DNA of 64,000 nucleotides from Rubrivivax sp. (GTDB lineage Bacteria > Pseudomonadota > Gammaproteobacteria > Burkholderiales > Burkholderiaceae_C). The position numbers were made by a program, and so were the translations under genes. The DNA lies in the NCBI GenBank assembly GCA_027485165.1, contig JAIXRN010000090.1:47688-111687 (forward strand). The letters run 5' to 3'. Positions 52,508 to 61,563 of the stretch are shown in pieces. Each line of letters begins with the position of its first letter. Within the stretch, counting starts at the first letter, position 1. The notes beneath the pieces were generated by a model. That model had not been told where the DNA came from, did not search any database, and was given only the letters and a program-made list of their open reading frames with translations.

Positions 52508-53242
52508 GTGAGCGCCCAATGCCCCCCCCTGCACACCCCCGGCCCGGTCTGGCGTCACCCTGAATTCGCCCGTGGCAGCCGCGAAATGGTCGGCACGGCG
52601 CTGGGCATCGCGGCCTGGGGCCTGATCACCGGCGTGGCCATGGGCAACAGCGGCCTGGGCGTACCGCTGGCGGTGATGATGTCGCTGTTGGTGTTTGCCG
52701 GCAGCGCGCAGCTGGCTGTGCTGCCCCTGCTGAGCAGCGGCGCGCCGATCTGGGTGGTGTGGGCCACTGCGCTGTGCGTCAACCTGCGCTTCGTCATCTT
52801 CAGCGCGCAGTGGCGCCCCTACCTGATGGGCTACAGCCGCCGCCACCGGCTGTGGATGGGCTATTTCACGGCCGACCTGAACTACGTCATGTTCATGCGC
52901 CGCTTTCCGGAACCGAAGCCCGCGCCTGAACAGGCACCCTATTTCTGGGGCGGCGTAGCCACCAACTGGCTGGCCTGGCAAGTGCCTTCGCTGGTGGGCA
53001 TCGTGATGGCCGAGAGCATTCCCGTGCACTGGGGCTTTGGCTTTGCGGGCACGCTGGCGCTGCTGGGCATTGCCGCATCGTTGCTGACCGGGCGCACCAC
53101 TGCCGTGGCCGGCGTGGTGGCCGGCTGCGCCGCCGTGGCGGCCTATGCGCTGCCGCTGAAGCTGAACATCGTGGTGGCCATCGCCGCGGCTGTGGCGATG
53201 GCCCTGCTGATCGACCAGGGCGCACGGCGCCGCGGGGCTTGA
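52508..53242 (+). CDS. azlC: AzlC-type branched-chain amino acid exporter, large subunit
   Basis: A 244-residue membrane protein with a GTG start and about seven helices. Signature segments are GTALGIAAWGLITGVAMGNS, MMSLLVFAGSAQLAVLPLL and ALCVNLRFVIFSAQWRPYL. The AzlCD (BrnFE-like) pair exports branched-chain amino acids. The small subunit begins 4 bases after the stop. Confidence 0.92.
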   Translation: MSAQCPPLHTPGPVWRHPEFARGSREMVGTALGIAAWGLITGVAMGNSGLGVPLAVMMSLLVFAGSAQLAVLPLLSSGAPIWVVWATALCVNLRFVIFSAQWRPYLMGYSRRHRLWMGYFTADLNYVMFMRRFPEPKPAPEQAPYFWGGVATNWLAWQVPSLVGIVMAESIPVHWGFGFAGTLALLGIAASLLTGRTTAVAGVVAGCAAVAAYALPLKLNIVVAIAAAVAMALLIDQGARRRGA

Positions 53243-53246
53243 GCCA

Positions 53247-53594
53247 GTGTCCGCCGTGGCTGCCCTGTCGACCTGGGAAACCGCGCTGGCCATCGTGGGC
53301 CTGGCCGTCATCACCGTGCTGACGCGCTCGTTCTTCTTCATTTCCAACCGCGAACTGCCCATCCCGGCCTGGCTGCAGCAAGGTCTGCGCTACGCCCCGC
53401 TGGCGGCGCTGGCGGCCGTGGTGGTGCCCGAGATCGTCATGACCCAGGGCCAGCTCATCGGCACCTGGCAGGACGCGCGCCTGTTCGGTGCCGCCGCCGG
53501 CCTGGCCTACTTCTTCTGGCGTCGCGACATCCTGGGCACCATCCTCACGGGCATGGCGGTGTACCTGCCGCTGAAGCTGGGGCTGGGCTGGTAG
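53247..53594 (+). CDS. azlD: AzlD-type branched-chain amino acid exporter, small subunit
   Basis: A 115-residue protein with a GTG start and four helices: [50 protein letters not shown] and [19 protein letters not shown]. Its spacing to azlC is 4 bases, so the two are cotranslated. pgk starts 52 bases downstream. Confidence 0.9.
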   Translation: MSAVAALSTWETALAIVGLAVITVLTRSFFFISNRELPIPAWLQQGLRYAPLAALAAVVVPEIVMTQGQLIGTWQDARLFGAAAGLAYFFWRRDILGTILTGMAVYLPLKLGLGW

Positions 53595-53646
53595 CGGGCG
53601 CGGGGCCTCATTCCACATTTCATTTGTATCGTTCCGAAGGACCATC

Positions 53647-54840
53647 ATGAACGTGAAGCGACTGTCCGACCTCATCGAGCGCGGCGAACTGGCCGGCAAG
53701 CGCGTCTTCATCCGCGCCGACCTGAATGTGCCGATGGACGACAGCGGCCACATTTCTGAGGACACCCGCATCCGTGCCAGCGTTCCGGCCATCCGCATGG
53801 CGCTGGACGCCGGCGCGGCGGTGATGGTCACCAGCCACCTGGGCCGCCCGACCGAAGGCGAATTCAAGCCTGCCGACAGCCTGGCCCCGGTGGCCGCGCG
53901 CATGGCCGAACTGCTGGGCGTGCCGGTGCCGCTGGTATCAAACTGGGTGGACGGCGTCGCCGTGGCGCCGGGCCACGTGGTGCTGCTGGAAAACTGCCGC
54001 CTGAACAAGGGCGAGAAGAAGAACGACGAAGCCCTGTCGCGCAAGATGGCGGCGCTGTGCGACGTGTTCGTGCACGACGCCTTCGGCACCGCGCACCGCG
54101 CCGAAGCCAGCACCTACGGCATCGCGCAGTACGCGCCGCTGGCCTGCGCCGGCCCCTTGCTGGCGGCCGAAATCGACGCCATCACCAAGGCCCTGGCGCA
54201 CCCGAAGCGGCCGCTGGTGGCCATCGTGGCTGGCAGCAAGGTCAGCACCAAGCTGACCATCCTGAAGGCGCTGTCGGACAAGGTGGACGGGCTGATCGTA
54301 GGCGGCGGCATCGCCAACACTTTCCTGCTGGCCATGGGCCTGCCGATCGGCAAAAGCCTGGCCGAACCCGACCTGGTGCCCGAAGCCCTGGCCGTGATCG
54401 ACGCGATGAAGGCGCGCGGCGCGGCGGTGCCGATTCCGGTCGATGTGGTGGTGGCCAAGACCTTTGCCGCCGACGCACCCGCCACCGTAAAGGCCGTAGC
54501 CGACGTGGCCGCCGACGACATGATCCTGGACGTGGGCCCGCAGACCGCCGCCACGCTGGCCGCGCAACTGATGGCGGCCGGCACCATCGTCTGGAACGGC
54601 CCGGTGGGCGTGTTCGAGTTCGAAGCCTTCAGCCACGGCACCGAAGCCATCGCCCGCGCGGTGGCGGCCAGCCCGGCCTTCAGCATCGCCGGCGGTGGCG
54701 ACACACTGGCGGCGATTGCGAAGTACGGCATTGAAAACGACGTCGGCTACATCAGCACCGGCGGCGGCGCCTTCCTGGAAGTGCTGGAAGGCAAGACCCT
54801 GCCGGCGCTGGAAATCCTGTCCCGCCGCGCCCTGGCCTGA
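53647..54840 (+). CDS. pgk: phosphoglycerate kinase
   Basis: A 397-residue enzyme with a GAAGGAC ribosome site 6 bases before the ATG. Substrate motifs are [12 protein letters not shown] and [10 protein letters not shown]; the hinge and nucleotide site include [41 protein letters not shown] and [12 protein letters not shown]. It acts in glycolysis and, with the fba nearby, possibly the Calvin cycle. The last codons form one arm of a strong terminator that straddles the stop. Confidence 0.98.
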   Translation: MNVKRLSDLIERGELAGKRVFIRADLNVPMDDSGHISEDTRIRASVPAIRMALDAGAAVMVTSHLGRPTEGEFKPADSLAPVAARMAELLGVPVPLVSNWVDGVAVAPGHVVLLENCRLNKGEKKNDEALSRKMAALCDVFVHDAFGTAHRAEASTYGIAQYAPLACAGPLLAAEIDAITKALAHPKRPLVAIVAGSKVSTKLTILKALSDKVDGLIVGGGIANTFLLAMGLPIGKSLAEPDLVPEALAVIDAMKARGAAVPIPVDVVVAKTFAADAPATVKAVADVAADDMILDVGPQTAATLAAQLMAAGTIVWNGPVGVFEFEAFSHGTEAIARAVAASPAFSIAGGGDTLAAIAKYGIENDVGYISTGGGAFLEVLEGKTLPALEILSRRALA

Positions 54841-54859
54841 AGCCAGCGCGGCGTCTTTT
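54823..54859 (+). terminator. intrinsic terminator overlapping the pgk stop codon
   Basis: The left arm CGCCGCGCCCTGGC (54823-54836) is the end of pgk. The loop contains the TGA. The right arm GCCAGCGCGGCG (54842-54853) is followed by TCTTTT. It should limit read-through into the PEP-CTERM gene 25 bases downstream. Confidence 0.8.
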
Positions 54860-54883
54860 CCACCTGTTCAAGGAGAAACACGA

Positions 54884-55570
54884 ATGAACCGAATGCTGTT
54901 GGCCGTCGTCGTGGCGGGTAGCCTGGCGGCCACGGGTGCCCGGGCTGCCACCCTGCTGGACGAAGGCTTTGAAAACGTCCCAGGCCTGACGGCCAGCGGC
55001 TGGGTGCAGACCAACCTGAGCAGCCCCGTGGGCCTGCCCTGGGGTCAGGGCTTCGTCGGGCCTTTCGCGGCCCAGGCCGGCAGCGCCGAGTCGTATGCCG
55101 TGGCCAATTTCGAAAGCGCGGCCTTCGGCAGCGGTGGCGTGGTGGACAACTGGTTGATCACGCCCACGCTGAACTTCGACGCCGTGAACACCGTGTCGTT
55201 CTGGACGCGCACGATCTTCAACCCTTCGATCTTCCCGGACCGGCTGGAACTGCGCCTGAGCCTGGCTGGCAACAGCGCCGCCACCCCCAGCTTCAGCACC
55301 GTGCTGGTAGCCGTGAACCCCAGCCTGTCGCAGACCGGCTACCCCAACACCTGGACGCAGTACAGCGCCACCTTCAGCGCCGCGCCCGGCACCAGCGGGC
55401 GGCTGGGCTTTCGCTACACCGTGCCCAGCAACTTCAGCGCCGACTTCATCGGCCTGGACACGGTGCGCGTGACAGCCGTGCCCGAGCCCGTCAGCGCGGT
55501 GCTGCTGCTGGCCGGGCTGGCTGGCCTGGGCCTGGCGCGCCATCTGCGCCAGCCCACGGCTGCCAGGTAA
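54884..55570 (+). CDS. PEP-CTERM sorted extracellular protein
   Basis: A 228-residue protein with a strong AAGGAG site 8 bases before the ATG. The signal peptide MNRMLLAVVVAGSLAATGARA is followed by a choice-of-anchor J-like beta-sandwich (LLDEGFENVPGLTASGWVQT, WLITPTLNFDAVNTVSFWT). At the C-terminus is the PEP-CTERM signal: VPEP, a hydrophobic helix (VSAVLLLAGLAGLGLA) and basic RHLRQ. It is a predicted substrate of the XrtA encoded at 7432. It sits between pgk and pyk behind a terminator, so it may be expressed by partial read-through or from a promoter inside pgk. Confidence 0.92.
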   Translation: MNRMLLAVVVAGSLAATGARAATLLDEGFENVPGLTASGWVQTNLSSPVGLPWGQGFVGPFAAQAGSAESYAVANFESAAFGSGGVVDNWLITPTLNFDAVNTVSFWTRTIFNPSIFPDRLELRLSLAGNSAATPSFSTVLVAVNPSLSQTGYPNTWTQYSATFSAAPGTSGRLGFRYTVPSNFSADFIGLDTVRVTAVPEPVSAVLLLAGLAGLGLARHLRQPTAAR

Positions 55571-55612
55571 CCGCGCCGTAACCGCGGCCCGGGTTGCCCA
55601 GGGGCAGCCACC

Positions 55613-55618
55613 CATAAT
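55613..55618 (+). promoter_or_regulatory. candidate -10 (CATAAT) for pyk
   Basis: CATAAT followed by CCGGCAG lies 33 bases before the pyk start. A TTGCCC 13 bases upstream is too close for a standard -35. Confidence 0.4.
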
Positions 55619-55651
55619 CCGGCAGCCCTTTGCCTGCCGGAGACCCGCCCC

Positions 55652-57082
55652 ATGACCCGTGCCACCAAGATCGTCGCCACGCTCGGCCCCGCTTCCAGCG
55701 ACCCCGCGGTGCTGGAACGCCTGCTGCGCGCTGGCGTGGACGTGGTGCGGCTGAACTTCAGCCACGGCAAGGCGCAGGACCACATCGACCGGGCCACCCT
55801 GGTGCGCGCAGTGGCAGCCAAGGTGGGCAAGCCGGTGGCCCTGATGGCCGACCTGCAGGGCCCGAAAATCCGCGTCGGCAAGTTCGCCGATGGCAAGGTG
55901 ATGCTGGAAGCCGGCGCCGCCTTCATCCTGGACGCGCAGCGCACCGAGCCCGGCGACCTGCAGGGCGTGGGCCTGGACTACAAGGAACTGCCGCGCGACG
56001 TACGCCCCGGCGACACGCTGCTGCTGAACGACGGCCTGATCAAGCTGACGGTGGAAGCCGTGCGCGGCGAACAGGTGCATACGCGCGTGGTGCTGGGCGG
56101 TGAGCTGTCGAACAACAAGGGCATCAACAAGGCCGGCGGCGGCTTGACCGCGCCAGCGCTGACGGCCAAGGACATGGAAGACATCAAGACCGCGGTGTCC
56201 TTCCAGTGCGAATACCTGGCGGTGAGCTTTCCGAAAAACGCCACCGACATGGAAATGGCGCGCAGCCTGGCCAACGTGGCCGGCGAAGCCTTCCGCCACC
56301 GGCCGGCCATGATCGCCAAGATCGAGCGCAGCGAGGCGATTCCGAACCTGGAGTCGATCCTGAAGGCCAGCGACGGCATCATGGTCGCGCGCGGCGACCT
56401 GGCCGTGGAAGTGGGCAACGCGGCCGTGCCGGCGCTGCAAAAACGCATGATCAAGCTGGCGCGCGAGCTGGACAAGGTCGTCATCACCGCCACGCAGATG
56501 ATGGAAAGCATGATCTTGGCGCCGGTGCCCACGCGCGCCGAGGTGAGCGACGTGGCCAATGCCGTGCTGGACGGGACGGACGCCGTGATGCTGAGCGCCG
56601 AGACCGCCGCCGGCCGCTACCCGGTGGAAACGGTGGAACAGATGGCGCAGATTGCCGAAGAAGCCGAGCGCGCCGAGGACGTGATGCTGGACGCCGACTT
56701 CAAGAACAAGCGCTTCGGCCGCATCGACCAGAGCATCGCCATGGGCGCGCTGTTCACCGCCCACCACCTGGGCTGCAAGGCCATCCTGGCGCTGACCGAA
56801 AGCGGCAGCACGGCGCTGTGGATGAGCCGGCACCGCATCCTGGTGCCGATCTACGGCCTCACGTCGCAGGTGCAAAGCGAAAGGCGGATGACGCTGTATC
56901 GCAACGTGCGCCCGCTCTTGATGCCCAAGCTGGCTGACCGCGACGAGGCCCTGGCCAAGGCCGAATCGCTGCTGGTGGAACTGGGTGTGCTGAAGCCCGG
57001 CGATACCTATGCCATCACCTGCGGCGAACCGATGGGTTACCCCGGAGGGACGAACATGTTGAAGGTCTGCCAGGTGGGCTAA
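55652..57082 (+). CDS. pyk: pyruvate kinase
   Basis: A 476-residue enzyme with a GGAG site before the ATG. All landmark motifs are present: TRATKIVATLGPASSDP, VVRLNFSHGKAQDH, ALMADLQGPKIRVGKF, the active-site MVARGDLAVEVG, ITATQMMESM and ILALTESGSTALWMSR. It converts phosphoenolpyruvate and ADP to pyruvate and ATP. A long-loop hairpin (CGGACCC/GGGTCCG, 57103-57144) follows the stop. Confidence 0.98.
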   Translation: MTRATKIVATLGPASSDPAVLERLLRAGVDVVRLNFSHGKAQDHIDRATLVRAVAAKVGKPVALMADLQGPKIRVGKFADGKVMLEAGAAFILDAQRTEPGDLQGVGLDYKELPRDVRPGDTLLLNDGLIKLTVEAVRGEQVHTRVVLGGELSNNKGINKAGGGLTAPALTAKDMEDIKTAVSFQCEYLAVSFPKNATDMEMARSLANVAGEAFRHRPAMIAKIERSEAIPNLESILKASDGIMVARGDLAVEVGNAAVPALQKRMIKLARELDKVVITATQMMESMILAPVPTRAEVSDVANAVLDGTDAVMLSAETAAGRYPVETVEQMAQIAEEAERAEDVMLDADFKNKRFGRIDQSIAMGALFTAHHLGCKAILALTESGSTALWMSRHRILVPIYGLTSQVQSERRMTLYRNVRPLLMPKLADRDEALAKAESLLVELGVLKPGDTYAITCGEPMGYPGGTNMLKVCQVG

Positions 57083-57270
57083 CCACGCTCGCACGCCGAT
57101 GGCGGACCCTGCAAATGCGGGGTTCCATGAAACTTTCGGGTCCGGTGGGCAGTGAATGGCCTTAACCTCACTTGGCAAATACGCAACAAAGGCCAACACG
57201 TGGATGTTGATGCCGTGTGCCTTGACTCGGTTCTTGACCGTACCAAGCCATTCAAACTACTGGAGTGAAG
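57083..57270 (+). promoter_or_regulatory. relatively AT-rich upstream region of a PEP-CTERM gene
   Basis: The 188-base gap holds the hairpin CGGACCC/GGGTCCG (57103-57144). It also has a weak GG-N10-GC sigma-54-like match (GTGGGCAGTGAATGGCC, about 57145-57161) and TTGACT/TTGACC (57222-57238) without a convincing -10. A GGAG site precedes the ATG at 57271. The local AT content is visibly above the window average. Confidence 0.35.
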
Positions 57271-58002
57271 ATGAAAAAACTTTTGATCGCTGGCCTCGTC
57301 GCCGCCGCGGCCAGTGGCGTGCAAGCTCAGCTCTACAGCAACGGCCCGGTCGTCGACTCGGCGGGTTTGTCGATCCTGCAAGCGCCGTCGACCACATTGG
57401 GGCTGGCGTCGAATGCGACGTTTGCAGTGGCCGAAAATTTCACGGTCACCGGCCCTGGCTGGAATGTGTCGAGCCTGGATTTCTTCGGCTACCAGACGGG
57501 CGCGACGTCCTTCAGCTTCACCGGCGTGACCTGGAGCCTGATCGCGGGCACCAATGCCAATGCCACGGGTTCGACCGTCGCGTCGGGCACCACGGCCGTC
57601 ACGAACGGCGGGCTGGTGGGGTACCGCGTGACCACCACCACGCTGACGGCGACCAACCGCCCGATTTATCGCATCTCGGCCAATATTCCTGACATCACTT
57701 TGGCCCCCGGTTCGTACTATCTCACCTGGTCGCTCGCGGGCAGTCTGGCCTCGGGTCCGTTCGTGCCTGCCACGCTGGGTTCGGTCGGCATCGGTAACGC
57801 GCTCAGCGGCCCTGCAGCGGGTGGCGGATTCGCCACCCCCTTCACGTCTCCGGCCGCTCCCGCCTTACCAGAGGCGATCCTGATCGAATTGCCTTTTGTG
57901 ATCCAGGGCAGCGTCGTGCCCGAGCCGTCCACCTACGCCCTGATGCTGGCAGGTGCCGCTGGCGTGCTGGTGTTCGCACGCCGCCGCCGCCAGGTCGACT
58001 GA
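57271..58002 (+). CDS. PEP-CTERM sorted extracellular protein
   Basis: A 243-residue protein. ATG 57271 follows GGAGTGAAG; a GTG two codons upstream is less likely. The signal peptide is MKKLLIAGLVAAAASGVQA. The middle is a Thr/Ser/Gly-rich beta domain (FSFTGVTWSLIAGTNANATG, APGSYYLTWSLAGSL) lacking Cys. The C-terminal sorting signal is VPEPSTYALMLAGAAGVLVF followed by ARRRRQ. It is a predicted XrtA substrate exported and anchored or released at the cell surface. A perfect intrinsic terminator (58053-58081) lies downstream, inside the opposing gene. Confidence 0.93.
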   Translation: MKKLLIAGLVAAAASGVQAQLYSNGPVVDSAGLSILQAPSTTLGLASNATFAVAENFTVTGPGWNVSSLDFFGYQTGATSFSFTGVTWSLIAGTNANATGSTVASGTTAVTNGGLVGYRVTTTTLTATNRPIYRISANIPDITLAPGSYYLTWSLAGSLASGPFVPATLGSVGIGNALSGPAAGGGFATPFTSPAAPALPEAILIELPFVIQGSVVPEPSTYALMLAGAAGVLVFARRRRQVD

Positions 58003-58030
58003 CGCCGGCAACTGCCTTGGCCGGGGCCCT

Positions 58031-59086
58031 TCAGGCCCCGATGCTGCCCACCATGGCGCCCACTGCGGGCGCCATTTTTTTGGGCAACAGCTGCACGCCC
58101 GGGTGTTCGCGCTGGAAGACGCGGAACAGCTCGTCGGCAAAGCCGTGACCGATGGCGTCCACGCCGGAAAAGTCGATCTCGGCCTGGCCGAACATCGTCA
58201 GCCGTGACGCCACGCGCCGGGCGTCGGCGCGCGACATCAGCAGGTCGCTGCCGCTCAGCAGCTTCAGCGGCACCTGGGTGCGGTCGAAGCGGTAGCCGGC
58301 AGTGTCGGCGCTGTAGGCTCGCAGCACCTCGTCCAGTGTGCGCGGGGTGTCCAGCGCCATGGCCAGGTACACCGAAGTGCCGCGGTGCGGCGCCACGCGC
58401 GTGGCGCGCCAGGCCGGGCTGCCCGTGGCCAGGGCCAGGGCCAGGTCGGGCTGCCAGCTGCGGTGCTGGAAAGCCGAGCCGTTGGCATGCACATCGAAGA
58501 TGTCGGCGAGCCTGGCAGCGAAGAACAGGCCGTGCCCGCTGTGGCGTTCGGGCTGGCTGCTGAGCTTGCCCTTGCTCAGCTCGAACATCGCCAGGCGCGG
58601 GTCGTCGATCGCAAAGCTCTGCGCGATGCGTTCGAACAGCCCGCAGCCGTCGTCGGACACCAGCAGCTGCAAGTGCAGCGGCGTCTGCCGCAGCGACACC
58701 GTCACGCGGCTGCCGCCGCTGTGGTCCACGGCGTTGTTCAGCAGCTCGGTGAAGGCATGCTGGGCCATGCGCCGCACTTCGGCGGGCAGGTCGAAGTAGG
58801 GCGCGAAGTCGCGCCGCCAGGGCTGGTCTTCCTGCAGCCCCTGCAGCGGATAGTGCTGCACCACCTGGCGCAGCGCACCGGGGCGATAGACCGGCCGGCG
58901 AACGGTGCCGCTGCGGTACAGCCATTGCGAAGCGACCAGGCGGCGCAGCAGGTCTTGCGCGCGGCGACGCGACAGGTCCAGGCGCTGCATCAAGTGCGGC
59001 AGCAGGTCTTCACCGTGGGTTGTGGCAGCGGTGGTGATCCAGGTCGTGGCGGCGCTGGCCAGGGCAGCGGGTCGGGTGGGGGCCAT
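58031..59086 (-). CDS. ATP-binding regulator with HATPase and DUF4325 domains
   Basis: A 351-residue cytoplasmic protein from the ATG at 59084-59086. An N-terminal winged-helix-like segment ([20 protein letters not shown], about 35-60) precedes a GHKL ATPase domain: [30 protein letters not shown] and [16 protein letters not shown]. The C-terminal STAS-like DUF4325 domain ([39 protein letters not shown]) follows. This resembles an anti-sigma kinase joined to its own antagonist-like domain, suggesting a switch for gene expression. Targets are unknown. Its 3' end carries an antisense terminator. Confidence 0.82.
   Translation of the reverse strand: MAPTRPAALASAATTWITTAATTHGEDLLPHLMQRLDLSRRRAQDLLRRLVASQWLYRSGTVRRPVYRPGALRQVVQHYPLQGLQEDQPWRRDFAPYFDLPAEVRRMAQHAFTELLNNAVDHSGGSRVTVSLRQTPLHLQLLVSDDGCGLFERIAQSFAIDDPRLAMFELSKGKLSSQPERHSGHGLFFAARLADIFDVHANGSAFQHRSWQPDLALALATGSPAWRATRVAPHRGTSVYLAMALDTPRTLDEVLRAYSADTAGYRFDRTQVPLKLLSGSDLLMSRADARRVASRLTMFGQAEIDFSGVDAIGHGFADELFRVFQREHPGVQLLPKKMAPAVGAMVGSIGA
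58053..58081 (+). terminator. intrinsic terminator of the PEP-CTERM gene, embedded in the opposing coding region
   Basis: Perfect stem ATGGCGCCC/GGGCGCCAT with a 5-base loop, then a run of seven T. It serves the plus-strand PEP-CTERM transcript but lies within the last 17 codons of the minus-strand gene, where the T-run reads as Lys-Lys. Confidence 0.85.
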
Positions 59087-59257
59087 GGGGTGTCCTCGGG
59101 TGTCCCCGGCAGGGGGTCGCAGCGGCAGTGTCGGTCGTGCCGGTGCGGGCTGAAGCGCGAAAAGCGGCACGAAAGCCGGGCTTTTGGCGCCCTGACGAGC
59201 TGGCGTCTACCCGCATGGCGGGGGCGGTTTCAGCCCGCCTGACGAGGGGGTCGCCGC

Positions 59258-59263
59258 TAGAAT
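59258..59263 (+). promoter_or_regulatory. candidate -10 (TAGAAT) for fba
   Basis: GCTAGAATTGCC matches a common betaproteobacterial -10 context. It would give a leader of about 85 bases. The -35 region is GC-rich and unconvincing. Confidence 0.45.
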
Positions 59264-59355
59264 TGCCGAAGTTTCGTGGCGGTTACATCACCTGTCGTGC
59301 ACCGCCGCGCGTGCCAGATTCCAGCTGTCATTCCGTCACTTCGCGAAAGCCCGTC

Positions 59356-60420
59356 ATGCCACTCGTTTCGATGCGCCAGCTGCTCGACCATGCCGCCGAG
59401 CATGGCTACGGCATCCCCGCCTTCAACGTCAACAACCTGGAACAGGTGCAGGCCGTGATGCAGGCCGCGTCCGAAGTGGGCGCGCCGGTCATCCTGCAGG
59501 CCAGCGCCGGTGCGCGCAAGTACGCGGGTGAAGCCTTCATCAAGCACCTGATCCAGGCTGCCGTCGAAGCCTACCCGCACATCCCGCTGGTGATGCACCA
59601 GGACCACGGCACCAGCCCCAAGGTCTGCGAAGGCGCCATCGCGCTGGGCTTCGGCAGCGTGATGATGGACGGGTCGCTGCTGGAAGACGGCAAGACGCCT
59701 TCCAGCTTCGACTACAACATGCAGACCACGCGCAAGGTGGTTGACATGGCGCATGCCGTGGGCGTGACGGTGGAAGGTGAACTGGGCTGCCTGGGCAACC
59801 TGGAAACCGGCGACGCGGGCGAGGAAGACGGCGTCGGCGCCGTCGGCAAGCTGGACCACAGCCAGATGCTGACCGACCCCGAGGAAGCCGCCGTCTTCGT
59901 GCGCGCCACCCAGCTGGACGCGCTGGCCATTGCCATCGGCACCAGCCACGGCGCCTACAAGTTCAGCCGCAAGCCCACGGGCGACATCCTGGCCATCGGC
60001 CGCGTGAAGGAAATCCACAAGCGCATCCCCAACACCCACCTGGTGATGCACGGCAGTTCCAGCGTGCCTGCTGAACTGCTGGCCATCATCAACCAGTATG
60101 GTGGCCAGATGAAGGAAACCTTCGGCGTGCCGGTGGAAGAGATCCAGGAAGCCATCAAGCATGGCGTGCGCAAGATCAACATCGACACCGACATCCGCCT
60201 GGCGATGACGGGCGCGGTGCGCAAGTTCATGGCCGAGCACCCCGACAAGTTCGACGCCCGCGAATGGTTGAAGCCCGCGCGCGAAGCCGCTTACAAGGTG
60301 TGCAAGCAGCGCTACCTGGAATTCGGCTGCGAAGGCCAGGCCGGCAAGATCAAGCCGATGGCGATGTCGGAAGTGGCCAAGCGCTACGCCAGTGGCGAAC
60401 TCAGCCAGGTCGTGGCCTGA
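59356..60420 (+). CDS. fba: fructose-bisphosphate aldolase, class II (Calvin type)
   Basis: A 354-residue enzyme. The start is ATG 59356, which gives [27 protein letters not shown] in line with the family; an open frame runs further upstream but is not conserved. Zinc and substrate motifs are [41 protein letters not shown] and [13 protein letters not shown]. The subtype (class IIB, TIGR01521) is used in glycolysis and in the Calvin cycle of autotrophs. A perfect bidirectional terminator follows. Confidence 0.97.
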   Translation: MPLVSMRQLLDHAAEHGYGIPAFNVNNLEQVQAVMQAASEVGAPVILQASAGARKYAGEAFIKHLIQAAVEAYPHIPLVMHQDHGTSPKVCEGAIALGFGSVMMDGSLLEDGKTPSSFDYNMQTTRKVVDMAHAVGVTVEGELGCLGNLETGDAGEEDGVGAVGKLDHSQMLTDPEEAAVFVRATQLDALAIAIGTSHGAYKFSRKPTGDILAIGRVKEIHKRIPNTHLVMHGSSSVPAELLAIINQYGGQMKETFGVPVEEIQEAIKHGVRKINIDTDIRLAMTGAVRKFMAEHPDKFDAREWLKPAREAAYKVCKQRYLEFGCEGQAGKIKPMAMSEVAKRYASGELSQVVA

Positions 60421-60448
60421 CGCCGCGGCTCAATCACCACAGAAACTG

Positions 60449-60472
60449 AAAAGGGGCCCGCGGGCCCCTTTT
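60449..60472. terminator. perfect bidirectional intrinsic terminator
   Basis: The 24-base perfect palindrome has arms AAAAGGGGCCCG and CGGGCCCCTTTT. The A-tract and T-tract on either side of the GC stem let it terminate both fba (plus) and the convergent PfkB kinase gene (minus). Confidence 0.9.
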
Positions 60473-60519
60473 GTCTTGGCGTACAGGCCGCGGGCAAGTC
60501 GTGCGGACGGCCCGTGGCT

Positions 60520-61437
60520 TCAGATGCCTTCCAGCACGCCCTGCAGACTGTGGTTCTGCGGGCCCTTGCTGGCGATCTTGGTCGCGCCCAGGCGGTTGCC
60601 CAGCGCGGCGCAGCGCGCCAGCGGCCAACCCTTTTCCAGCCCGTACAGCAGCGCGGCGCGGAAGGCGTCGCCGCAGCCGGTGGGGTCCAGCAGTTCGGCG
60701 GCCTTCACGCCCGGCACGCGGGTGCATTCGCCCTTCACCCAGACGTCGCAGCCGTGTTCGGCCAGCGTCACCACCACGCCCTGGATGTTGGCGCGGCGCG
60801 AAATCGCCTGCGGGTCTTCGCCGGTGCGTTCTTCCAGCATCTTGGCTTCGTAGTCGTTCACGGCCACCCAGCTGGCGATGCCCAGCATGGCCTTGTGCTC
60901 TTCGCCGTTGAACTGCGGCAGCTGCTGGCCGGGGTCGAAGATGAAGGGGATGTGCTGCGCGTGCATCTGCTGCGCGTGCTGCCACATCGCGTCGCGGCCG
61001 TCGGGCGCGATGATGCCGATGGCCAGGTCGGCACGCGCCGACTTCGGCGGCACTTCGATGTGGTGCGCGTGGCTCATCGCCCCGGGGTGGAAGGCCGCGA
61101 TCTGGTTGTTGTCGCGGTCGGTGGTGATGTGGCACTGCGCGGTGTGCAGCGCCGGGTCGCGGTGGATGAGCGAAGTGTCGGCCCCCCAGCTGGCCACGCG
61201 CGCCAGGTATTCGCCACCGTCCACGCCCAGCGCGGCCAGGATGACCGGCTGGCCGCCGATGGCCTGCAGGTTGTAGGCGATGTTGCCGGCGCAGCCGCCC
61301 CATTCGCGGCGCAGCGTGGGCACCAGGAAACTGACGTTCAGGATGTGCACCTGGTCCGGCATGATCTGCTCGGCAAAGCGGCCCGGGAACGTGGTGATGG
61401 TGTCGAAAGCGAGGGATCCGCAGATCAGCGCGGGCAT
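60520..61437 (-). CDS. PfkB-family carbohydrate/nucleoside kinase
   Basis: A 305-residue ribokinase-fold enzyme. The N-terminal ALICGSLAFDTITTFPGRF, the substrate motif GGCAGNIAYNLQAIGGQPV and the C-terminal PfkB signature DPTGCGDAFRAALLYGL (catalytic Asp in GCGDAF) are present. The substrate is not determined; the pattern is close to proteobacterial adenosine-kinase-like PfkB proteins. A pyrimidine-rich leader precedes the ATG at 61437. It is convergent with fba. Confidence 0.92.
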   Translation of the reverse strand: MPALICGSLAFDTITTFPGRFAEQIMPDQVHILNVSFLVPTLRREWGGCAGNIAYNLQAIGGQPVILAALGVDGGEYLARVASWGADTSLIHRDPALHTAQCHITTDRDNNQIAAFHPGAMSHAHHIEVPPKSARADLAIGIIAPDGRDAMWQHAQQMHAQHIPFIFDPGQQLPQFNGEEHKAMLGIASWVAVNDYEAKMLEERTGEDPQAISRRANIQGVVVTLAEHGCDVWVKGECTRVPGVKAAELLDPTGCGDAFRAALLYGLEKGWPLARCAALGNRLGATKIASKGPQNHSLQGVLEGI

Positions 61438-61563
61438 GGCAGCTCCAAGGGGCAGGTTGAGGGAGAAAGGGAAGGCAGGCCAGGCGGGGCAGACAGCGCG
61501 CCCAGGTGTGCCGGGGGGCCCGAGCTGGCCAGGGTCTTCCGAACGCTGGGGCGGCCCGCCACG

